A DNA stretch of 64,000 bases from Mycteria americana (taxonomy: Eukaryota; Chordata; Aves; Ciconiiformes; Ciconiidae): assembly GCF_035582795.1 (NCBI RefSeq), contig NC_134367.1, forward strand, positions 45,287,062 through 45,351,061. Reading direction: 5' to 3'. Below the pieces are notes generated by a model. It did no database searches. It saw nothing but the letters and a program-made list of their open reading frames with translations, and was not told where the DNA came from. Position numbers and translations under genes: made by a program. Below, one piece after another: positions 50,386 through 61,600 of the stretch. How positions within the stretch are numbered: position 1 is the stretch's first letter; every line of letters begins with the position of its first letter.

Positions 50386-50575
50386 AAAATTATTATTTCA
50401 CAATTAATTGTGAAAATACTTGCCACAGGGTGCTGTGGATGCCATAGAGCTTCTGTGGATTTAGAAGGCAATTTAGGACACATTTCACATGATCTTTATA
50501 CAGATGTCCATGTCAGGAAGAGGTGAATCACCTTCATGAAGCACCTGTCTCCCTCTGCTGACTGCAAAGGGTACA
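50386..50575 (+). mobile_element. old CR1 LINE, right part, after the nested insertion
   Basis: After the younger element the plus strand resumes with AATACTTGCCACAGGGTGCT and GTGGATGCCATAG, the part of CR1 that follows the block where the left fragment stops, and continues to CATGAAGCACCTGTCTCCCT near the 3' end. The continuity in consensus order across the insert supports a single interrupted copy. Confidence 0.6.
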
Positions 50576-53500
50576 GGGCCATTGGATTTGAATACAGACA
50601 TTTTGAGCACATACATGCAGCTACTTGACTAACTTCAAATATATACAACAGAATTGGCTCACTTAGGTTAAGTTTACAGCTCTTTAAACATATTTATGCC
50701 ACACAACTTTACACTCTGAATTATGAAGTTCAGCAGAGCCTTAGATAATGTGTATCAAAAGCTCTAAAAAAAAAAACCAACCTGCAAATGTTCCAGAAAA
50801 TACTGCTTTATCACCAATTGTCCTTCTAAACAGAAGGAACCAGACAAGGGGAGTAAGCACAAAAGTGTTCTGCACCCTTAATTTAGTCAAAAAGACTGTG
50901 CTACTCTGCATTTCTCAAGCCAGTAGCATCCAGTATATAGTAAAGGACAAAGGACTCATAGCTGTCTACAGAGTATTCCTAACAAACCCAGAAAAAGTGA
51001 CTAAGAAAAATAATCTCATGTATGCTCTCTCACCATCCCAGCTCTCTACGCAAATAACTACCTCCTATTTTGTGCTTTCTCCCCTCAGTGTGAAGCTTGT
51101 ATGCTTTTCTGTACAGTGTTAAGAGAAGAGGAGGAGAATGACCTCATGCAAGCTGCTGCCTGGACTTAGCCAAGTACTTAAAGTGGGAAGCAAGCATTAG
51201 CCATTTGGCTGTTGCATAAATCATCAGCCATATCCTCTTTTCAAGAAGGACAAAAGAGTGAGTGGTGATCAGCTATTACAAAGAAGATACCTAACCTAAT
51301 AAGCGGACTGCAGGCTTTGGAACTCAGGTAGAAAGAAACTCTTGAGTGTTGCTCCTGTGCTCGTTGCTTCCTGATTGATGGTTTCCAGGCGGCACCCTTC
51401 TCTGTACTCTGTCACTCTGAGGTATGAAATCTCTCCGTGCACTGCATACTGAATCTGCATGCTCAAATGTGTTTTGGAGTTACACTTACCTAACCTGCAG
51501 GCAAGTCAGTTATGCTCTTTCTTGGCTATCATCCTTCGTAAATGTGACTGGCATTTCAGCCAATAAATTCAAAAGAATCCCTTCTGTAGCAGTCATATAT
51601 ATAAATTTCCACACACCCCCCCCCTTTTTTTTTTTTTTTTCTACTTAAAGGGCTTCTACCATAAGCATCCACATGATTATTAAACATGCGCCTCCACCCC
51701 TCTTCTTACCCTTCCAACTTCCCCAAAATTATGTAAGGATAGAAATTTAAGCTGAAAGAAAGGGACCAATAAGATAACTTCACAGCAATTTCATGTCAGT
51801 CGTCACTTGCTCTTTGAGGAAGACTGATCTTGTAATTTCAAAGCCAGAGTCATTGCAGAATGGTAATCACATAGCTTGTAAAAGACAACCATGCTCTGGC
51901 AGTTTAAATAGGTATGCTTATTGATGGTCAAAGTACTCCTGCAAGAGGCAGATACCTTTTTGTCACAGCATTCTCACTTTTGGAACATGTATTCTCACTG
52001 ATTCTTTTCAGATGCAAAAAAGCTTCACACAGTCACTTTTTTCCATTTCAGTGCTGAAAATTACTGGGTATGCACATTTTCTCTCAAGCAAGGTTCTCAC
52101 TCATATACAACTTTCTTTTTATGGAACGTAATAGACACAATTATTTCAATGAAGTACACACTTAAAGCTAAATACCACAGAAATTTCATTCATCAAATAT
52201 AATTATTGCTAGAACTATGGCGTCTGTTTCTAACAGCTTTTGAAGCTAAAAGGTTTCCGTTGAAAATTTGGATAGCATGCTCAACCAGAAATAAAAATTA
52301 TATCTTATATGCAAAGCCAACATCAGTCAAAACCAGTAACTCCAACATAGACAAAACAGGGAACATAACAGTACCATAATAACAGTTATGTTTAATGCAG
52401 ATCAGAACATGCCATGAACAGCTGCCAAAATGTTCAATGATATATTAAATTTATCTGCTAAAAGTAAGCATATTTTCAGTGCTGCCCAGCACCAAGATTT
52501 GGTCCAGCACATAGAAATCATTCTTCTTCAGAAACCTGAAGCTAGCAATGCCTGGTACAGTGATCCTGTTTCTTGGGGATGTTTTAAGTGGTCACAAATG
52601 GGAAGCTTCTGCATGCTTTATAGCATCAACGGTTTTATTTTGAAGGTAAAGTTTGGCAAAAACAATTTTTGCAACATAAAAAACATTAAAAGCGCAAAAT
52701 ATTCTTAGGGGAAACAGGATAATGTCAACAACAAACATGAAGGCCATGGCCTTATTTTGTTTTCAAAAAAAATTGTGTTGACAGAAAATACTCAAGTATG
52801 AGCTCTCTGACACCCCATTATTGTACAAAGAAGCCCGGGACATATTCCCCTCTCGATACGAATAGAGCATTGTTTCCTATGCCATTAAGCAGAAGCAGGA
52901 ACATATTGCAATGGAATCCTTTCTGCTAAAGCCAGTGCAAAGAATGAGTCAGAGCACAAATCAGCAGGGACAGTGTTCTTACTCACCTAACTGTTCCTCC
53001 TAAAAGGAACTAGCAGTTTTCAGTTTTAATACCTATTTACATATCCTAAATTGAAACTAATCAACTACACTGCATGAGTAGATGACCCATAAAACTATTC
53101 ACAAGAGGCATTAGTTCAATTTAGGAAATTTTCCTTTTTTTCCACTCTATAAACACTACTGCAGCAATTTTCATAGGAAAGTATTGTGGGAAACGGCCAC
53201 CTCTGCTCTGAGTCATTAAGTACAACTAATTGCCCTCTTGAGGATATTTCTTTCTGTCCTTAATTCAGAGAGCCATTAACTGTCAAGAAATGTCAGCCAT
53301 GGGAATCATTATTACTATTCTAAACCACAAATATGCAAAAAGTAAAGAATAATTTTATTTTCTTAGCTCTTGGGAAAAATCATGTTCTTAATTTGTAGAT
53401 CATGTGAAAGGACTTACGCAGTTCTAGGTTCATTTCTAGTACTGTCACAATATTCCCCCAACTTCTAACTTTCCCACTAGTTCAATGGTCATATTAACCG

Positions 53501-55757
53501 CATTCATGCTGAAGAGCTAACCGAATACTGTAGTACCTAGAAGAGCAGTAAACATACTCTTTTAATTCATAGTCTCTGCCTAGTTATTAACATACAACTA
53601 ACAAGTTGGAAGCTTCCTAAATTTTAAGTGGACCTTCGAATTATACATGCAATCACTACATGTCAGGTTGACAAATAAAAAAATAATTTTAAAAAAAGCG
53701 TACCAATCCAGACAGGCTCCCATGAAGAGCAGGAATCATAAGTCATCTTGTGGTGTTCTGTTCAGCAAAGTATTCCCTTTCCAAATAACCTGTCCAAAAA
53801 AAAATATTGATGACATATTTACACACAAGGCAGGACAAGATCAGAATAGCAAAAGTTTTTCCTGTAATAAAACTTTATTTTTATTGGGAGAGGTAGAAAA
53901 CGCTGTGTCTCCTGACAAAAGGCAGATCACATGCCCCTTTCTTGCAGAAGGTATAGACCGTAGGCAGGACTAAGGCATCTAAGTTGCATCAAGCCAAAGA
54001 TATCCTCAGCTATCTCACCTGTGAAGCATAAGAATCTCACCATTTAATACTAACATTTACCAGGACTGGAGTAACATGTTGTTTCAGATCTCATTCAGAT
54101 GCATTTCTTTAATTTGTAGACAAGCACACAGCAGTTAGATCCAGTAAGACTTATGGCAGCTATTAAAATACATCAGGATCCTGATCATAAGACCCCCAAA
54201 GCCTCTCAGAAAACATGTCATTTAAATCCACAGGGTGCTACTGAACATCATAAAGAAGATTAATAAATTTTCCCCAAATGGCAAAGATATCAGTGTAATA
54301 GTATTGGAAAAGCAAAGGGCAAGAAAACAGCTCTAGAGAGGAAGAATAAACCATGAAAGTTTCAATGCAGGATCTCAGCACTTCCTTTACATGCTTTCGT
54401 ACCAATCAATCATCAACACAATGCTATTATGCCTCAAGTAGTTAAAATGATTTCTGTAAACTGGGCCTAACATAGCTAAAAAGCTGCATATTCCATCATG
54501 ACATACCTGTTGTTAACTTAGCACATAAATTTTCAATGTAGCTTTTCCATATGCTCTCAGAAGGAAGCCAGAAAATTTCAGTGAGCCTTGAAAGCTGAGT
54601 TTATGTCACACTAAAAGATCCCAGTGACCTGATTTATATATAAATATTTTTAATATATAAAAATCAAAAGAACAAAGATGTGGGACACAGACACTTTCAC
54701 ATGCTGGTTTTAAGAAGGCTACACAACTTTTAATTTCTGCCAGAAGCAGCTTTTGGAACATCTGTAAGTCACCTCCACACTGGAGCTAAAGATGTCAGGA
54801 TCTTTCAGGAGCAAGTTTCTAAGTAAATGCTGTACACGACGGTTGGAGGACAGACCAGCCAATGAGCTTACAATGACCTCCTACAAGGGAAGCAATAAGA
54901 ACAAACTGTACTTTAAGACCACTCATAATCTTGTGGTTCCTCCAACCATTCGAGTGCTGAGTTTCTGCATATGCAACCAACTTAATACGGACTTCAAACA
55001 CCCAAAACATAACGCCTGATTCGCCAGACTGGCGACTCCTGAGAAATCTGCCTTCTGCAGACCAAACCCATTATTTAGCCAGAATGGAAGTCAGTGTCTG
55101 AAAGATTTCCCTGACAATCTATTAATACAAATTATTTTCCATTAGCACAAAAATTTGATCTTTACATTTGTTCCACAAAACAAGGTGGGAAGGAAAAATA
55201 CAAGTTTCAGATTTAGTTATGCATAAAAGAGATAAAATGTAGCCATTAGATTATTATAGACTTTCACCACTTGGTTTGTTCCCTCTTTAGCAAGGTAAGC
55301 ATTATAAACTGTTAATCTTCCCTCTTAGGCTTTCTGAAGTGTCAAAGAAGTGAATAGGTTTGCCAGCAGGCAGAATACTCTGCCAGGAACTTGGATGGAT
55401 TGAATACAGCGAAAACCTGTCAGATCTTCCCACCAGACAAGCACATTCTCTGACATAAAAACCATTTCTTCTCTCTACTTGTGTGTTTATAGAAAGTATT
55501 TCCAACTCTCATTAAAAGGACTTTTAAAAACAATTTAGAAAAGCATCTAAAACATCACCATGAACTAGAAACATCACATGAACTTCTACTTCAAACCTCC
55601 AAGAAGGGAAAAAAATAAAAGCACTTATTCAAAGTCAATTTGGAAAATTTTACTAAATTTGAGTACCTTGAAGAGCTTGCTCTTAACTGGGTGAGACTGC
55701 TTTGGGTAGCTTTCTGTTGGCAATCAGGGGTTAACATCGTTTCCAAATGACATTCCT
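50576..55757. other. probable GPR63 upstream or intronic DNA, nothing identified
   Basis: No recognisable exon or repeat family besides a C9T16 tract at 51616. Short frames appear to be chance. Confidence 0.5.
51616..51640. repeat. C9T16 homopolymer tract
   Basis: Nine C followed directly by sixteen T. It is a pure pyrimidine run, likely to vary in length and prone to sequencing error. Confidence 0.95.
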
Positions 55758-55793
55758 CCCCCCCCCACCCCCCCCCCCACCCCCCCCCACCCC
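55758..55793. repeat. C-tract repeat, potential G-quadruplex on the minus strand
   Basis: The C-runs are C9, C11, C9 and C4, each separated by a single A. On the minus strand this gives four G-runs joined by single T loops, a form known to make very stable parallel G-quadruplexes. A run of about 15 T follows at 55824. The G-rich strand is the sense strand of GPR63. Exact run lengths may be wrong in an assembly. Confidence 0.85.
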
Positions 55794-58453
55794 TGACAAA
55801 TGATTAGCCAGATTAGCCAGGCTTTTTTTTTTTTTTTATAAGAACAGAGGGGAAAAGCTCTGTAACCCTTCACGATCCTGCAATGACATTTGAATGCAAG
55901 GATTCCTGTACCTGCAGAGAGCTCTACTTGTGGAATTACACCTTGATGATATCAGCATTTAGAGCTGGCAGAGCTACTGAAAGGGTAGTCCTGACCTCTT
56001 CATCATTCACTCACTCATTCCTGAACCCAGCTCCCCAGTCCTGAAGCAGAAGGATTGCTCTGGACTAAAACAGACCGTGGCAAGCCAATTTGAAAGCTTC
56101 ACATTTCTTGACTGTGCTGTGCCATAAGCAAGAACGGTGGAAAACTTGTAATTACTGATGATCTTAGAGGAATTTGCATCTTATTAGGTCTATTTTGATT
56201 CCCCAAACCAGCAACTGTCATTTCCAAAGAACTAAAATAGCAGAACTAAAATCACAGGGATCTTAAACAACATTAAACTTAAAAATGTTTTCCAGAAGCA
56301 TTCAGATTACATTAAAGACTTAGCAACAGGCTAGAGAAGGTCTCAAAAATATTATGAAATGTTTTCAGTATACCATTGCTTTTCAAATGAGTCATAACTT
56401 TTGTTAAGTACTTTACCAACAGCTCTCTACATCTAGTTGCACCTACTCCATGGCCATTTTTTAGCAAGTCTTCTTAACATTTTCTTGGGATAGTAAGTCA
56501 AACCATGGGCAAAAATAAACTGAAATACTGAAAGCTTCCTTTCTTCACCAAAAAGTCAGTCTATCAGAAGACAATAGGCAAGTCAAAAAGCCTGCTTCAA
56601 GTCAGAAAGCTTTAACAGAGTTGTCCTAAGGCTATGTTGGCTTTTCAACTAGAGCAACTTCTCCAGTATATTCTCTGAATGGAAGACTGAGTTCTGTGAA
56701 GATGTTTCACCTTCATATACCATAAGGTAAAGATCTAAAGGCTCCTTGTATTACATCACTCTTACCTCCTTTGTACAGTACACCCAACATACACTATTGC
56801 ACTGCTTTCTGCTAAAAACAGGGGAAGATGGATTTTCTTATTTGTCAGTAGTTCTGACAACAGCTGTTAGCACATTAACTTCTACCAAAATGCAAGGACT
56901 TACAAAATTCATCTTATAAAAATGGTAACCCCATCATTGACAGCATTCTACATTGATGGAATTTAAGCTGTCTCTCCCACAAAAACATATCTGTTTTTTG
57001 AAGCAAAATTGATTTTAACAAAAATTCATCTTTTTCTAAAAAGATGCAGGGATGCTAATGGACAAGTGATTAGAATGACTGAATTTGTACTCTTTTCACA
57101 CTGTGTGCTGCACACAACAGGTTCCTGGGATCTGGTTTAGTTCCCTGAGCAAAGGGATCAGCCCTGATTCTGCTTTTCCCACAGGGATTCAGCTCATGCT
57201 ACAGCGAAATTCTGCTGCTGCCCAAGAGTCTTGCTGCTGTAATACAGATGTTAATGGGTCTTACTTCTTGGGACTTGGTTCACAGAGAAGAGGTGCTGGT
57301 AGCAAGTTAAATGAGGTGACCGTATTTCAGCAACAGAAACGTTGCTGCTTGCAGCATCCTGCTCTGAGAGTACTTAAAGGCTGTAAGGGTAAAATTTAGC
57401 TGAGAACTAAACACAGACTTAGTTTATATGCGTATTTATGTGTTTACATTATACACTTTGTTTTCTTCTTTTACATATACACACATGTGTGTGTGTATTT
57501 TCAATACTTATTAGCATCTCTATTCAGCCAAAACCAAAAATAAAATGCTTAATGCAACAAAATACTCTAACAGTTGTTTGTGTTCCTTTGATTTTTTTCC
57601 CCCAGATTTACCCTATACTTTGTTGTTAGTCTAAATTAGTCTACTAAAAATCAGCTACATGTTACAATAGTAACTTACATTTCATAATGTAAAAACAGAG
57701 ACTAAATAAACTAACTACTTCTTAATAGTTATCCATGTCATCTAATCATTTTAATAGCTTCAGAATACTTTTTGTCTCATGCCAGCCAACTGGAATAACA
57801 CTTTCAAGATAGCAATTGTTTCTGAGAAACAATCCTAATGAGAAATCTGTTAATACTAGAGATTAAAAAAGACAGTTAAATTGAGAGTTTCCATTTGGAC
57901 AACTCTCAGGGTGAGATGACATATTACAGATGTTCAGACCCTATGCAATAAGGCACTAACAATTTCTGTACAGGTGTGACAGGCAGGGCTTGGAACACAC
58001 ATCACAAACAGCTAAAAAAATGATTTGAAAAATGATTAACTTTGCAAGCCAAAAATATTTAAATGAGTCAATCTGGCGATTTTTAAAGCACATTGTTTTG
58101 TTTTAATGTAATACAAGAGATCACTATTTCAATTTTTTCTGTTAGTTTTTTTTTTTTATAACAATGCAAAGCAAACAAATACACTTATCAACTGAAGGAT
58201 TCAAATCCTTTGTAGGAACAATCTTTTTAAGTACCTTACTTAAAGGTTACAAATAACTTCACAGTTAATTGAAGTGATTTTGCAATACTCAGTGGTTTTG
58301 TGCTACTTGGGAACTGTTAAACAAATAGTAGGCCAAATCAAATGTCTCACATGGACAGAGTTACAGCAGTTCCCAGTTGACTAACCTCATATTTAAGAAA
58401 GGTTTGTTTCCATGGAAAAGCTCCTTCAGTAATAAAAGTGAGGGATTTTCACG
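55794..58453. other. probable GPR63 upstream or intronic DNA, nothing identified
   Basis: No recognisable gene or repeat family apart from a short CA/TG palindrome at 57473. Confidence 0.5.
57473..57498. repeat. palindromic CA/TG simple repeat
   Basis: ACATATACACACATGTGTGTGTG is nearly self-complementary around CATG. It is a short alternating purine-pyrimidine block that could adopt Z-form or cruciform structure. Confidence 0.75.
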
Positions 58454-58497
58454 TTATTTTTAAAAAAACAATTATTTATTATTTTTAAAAAAACAAT
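58454..58497. repeat. 19-bp direct repeat, period 25
   Basis: TTATTTTTAAAAAAACAAT occurs at 58454-58472 and 58479-58497, next to the A/C-rich tract. Confidence 0.9.
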
Positions 58498-58634
58498 CAA
58501 TCAACAACAACAAAACACACACCTCAGGGGCAGGGGGGAACACCAAACCACAACTCCACCCCGCCCGAACAAACAAAAAACCCCCACAAACAAACAAACA
58601 ACCACAAAAAAAACCAACCCAAAACCCCCCAAAT
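58498..58634. repeat. A/C-rich low-complexity tract
   Basis: About 137 bases built almost wholly of A and C, with CAAACAAACAAAC-like units and blocks of C, and very few T. The strand asymmetry is extreme; the minus strand, sense for GPR63, is T/G-rich. Confidence 0.85.
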
Positions 58635-61600
58635 GTAGAAAGCGAAGTATTACCTCACCAGCAAGAAGTCGCATATTAACTCATGTTGTCTTCCACTTTG
58701 GTAGCTCAAGATCATATTTCCCTACTTAACTGAAAGCTGGTAAAGTATGCTCAATTAACTCATTTTGCAAATAATATCAAAGCGTTTCCTCAGTTACAGA
58801 GAAGTTTATTTGGTCTCAGTTTCTATATGAAACTGATTCTGACAAAATACCACATGAAATTTATCACCTTGCATGCAGGACAACTAAATAGAATAATAAA
58901 CGTTAACACATAATTTCTAATTTGATTGCAACTACTCAGCAACCACTGAAAAATTCAGACCAAGAGACTTGTATAGATTTTTTAAAACACTGAAACACAC
59001 AAAAGTCAGTAACAACTGAAAGTTATGGGCTAGATTTATAGGAAAACAAGTTGTAATGATATCCATCATAAGAGACCAGAAAATGAAACCCTTGCCTCTG
59101 TGCTCTCTATAAATCTCTATAAATCCTGAAATATTGTTCATTGTTAAAATTAACATTATTCAGCACAAGACATCAAAAAGAACACATACAAAATCAGAAG
59201 TTATGTTCTTCCTGTATTTCCAAGACAGAAGAAAAAAAAAAAGGTTTCAAACTACTGGGGAAGGTTTGCAGGTCATTTTAAAGGATTCTGTATTAGGATG
59301 TCATGACTGACAACAAAATTTTTTTTTTCCCGCCTTTCTCTGGGATTGATTTAAAGTTAAGTATTTTTGTCTAATCATCTGATTATTTTCTCTTTATTTC
59401 TATCAAAACCACTTTCCTACTCCAGACCTAATAGTCAAGCTTCTGTTAGCAGCTCCTTTACACTCACAGAGCTGGCTGAAAATAACTTCTATAGAATTTT
59501 TTGCCTATCAAATCATTATTGTTTTTTCCATTGAAAATCTTGTTGAATTTAAGATATTTCTACAAAATCTCTCCAATAAAAGCCAAAACTGTTTGTTTAT
59601 ACATCATTATTTTGTTTACACAAAAAAGATGCACTTTAACAAGACTTGTTCCAGCACACCTGGCTACAGTACAGTACATTTACTTTAGTTCCCTCAAAAT
59701 ATTTCTCATCCAGGCTCAACCAACAGTTCAAGAGCCACAATTAATCCTTCACAACATTTTCATCTGTCTTGCTCTCTTCTTCCTACTATACCTTTCCTAT
59801 GGGCACTTTGCAGCAACAGTTAATCTGATGCACAGCGTGCTTTGTTGCCAGCTTTCTCATGGGTTCTACAGCTCCTTCCACCATACAACGGGAATACAGC
59901 TTGTCAGAAGATGAGAAAGAGACTTTCAGGAAAGATGCAAGGCATCCTTCAGGAAGCAAACAGCCACCACAACAATTAAACTGACTCAATCCTAAAGTCC
60001 CTCAGCAAAGGGGCAATTAAGGAGGAAAAGTAACGATTTACATACTGTGACAGCTGTAGTCTGCTCCTGGCTACTGTTTCCAGTGATAAGACAGTGGCAG
60101 ATCCTGATCCATCTGTAGACCAACAGTACTCACATCAATGCAATACATCCAGTCATATGACAACCACGGAGGGAAAGGTGATAGTGCACTTAATGCCATC
60201 TCCACAATGACCTCTGTCGCCTACCTGGCTGAAAAGACCAGAAACAGTTCTCCCCAGTGTCCTCTAAATAACAGTTTAAATGCTGCATGTTGAAGAAGTT
60301 TAACACTGCTGGAACATGGACTCATTTTCCAGAATATGTTTTACTGAAAACAGTTTCATTTCAGTTCAGAAAACATAGAATGGCAATTCTACCAACCACC
60401 TGTATATGCTTTAAATCCCTCCTTGGCCTTCCATTCCATATTTAGCTCACAAGCTATCTTTGTTTGGCAAGTTCTTATAATTTTCAGTCTTACAAAGACC
60501 TTTTCACAGATCTCCTCTTTTTGTTACAGAAGTAGCTAAGGCAAGTTTCTGAAGCTCTACAGACTCAACCATTGCCTGTTCTCCTCCCAGCCTGCTTTTA
60601 TTCCTTTTCTTCTTAAGCAAATATAACCTGTGAAACTCATGCATATTCAGTCCATGACAATCTCATTTTGAGTAGATATGCCCCATAAATAATATGTCTG
60701 AATAAAGACATAACCACTTACTCATGTGCTTGAATTCACACCCTCATATGCATGGGATACAACTTCAAAACAGCAGAGCAGACTCTTGCATTAGGTTTTT
60801 GTGCTGCCCTTCACCATCCATCTATCTGCTATCACCAATTTTATCTTGGAAGTGGGTGCAATTCTAAATATATCACATCTAGATACAGTCTAGTCATTCC
60901 TTTTATCTTAAACCACAACTCACACAATGCTGAGAACATGGATACCATTATCTTCTCTAGTACTTAAGAATTTCCAAGCCCATCAAGCTGCAAAGAAGGG
61001 ACTTTAACTGCAGAAACACAAGGCACTTAGGAGTAAAGCAAGCAACACGAAATAAGCATGTTACTTTACCTCTTACACTGGAGACCTTGAGAAGTGGGAG
61101 GGGGAAGATCCACATCCCATCTATACCCTTTTAAAAGTCTAAGGTTTGCAGGTATTTCTGGCTGTTCAGAATTCTTCCTGCCTTCTCCTTGTCCAGTCAG
61201 TCCATCTTACCAATGACAGTGGTTCCTGTCTGTCCTCTGGGCTCAAGTCTTTATCCCTATAGCCACATGCTTAGCTAGAATGGCTCAGCTATGCTTGCCC
61301 TTCTCTGTGGGAAGAAAAAAAAAAAAATCCTGTTGTATCAGTCAATAACTCTGGTTTGGAAACCTGATACAGTGGCTTTAGGTATTTTCAGCAAAAGCAT
61401 TAGAAAAAAGAGCCAAGGTCTCTTCTTGGGCAGAGCAACTATCAAAACGCAATTCAATTAACTTGCTATGAGCAACTTCATATATGCAAATCAAATAGGT
61501 ATAATATAGATGTTAAACAGGTTATACATGAAGTTCAAAATCTGTAACTTCACCAGGTCCATAGTAGCTCTAATCTTTCCCATGTACTTTGAATAATCTT

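Noticed and set aside
49599-50526. Open frames within the CR1 elements
   Set aside because: They cover noncoding CR1 3' sequence or diverged, broken coding sequence; no reverse-transcriptase motif remains.
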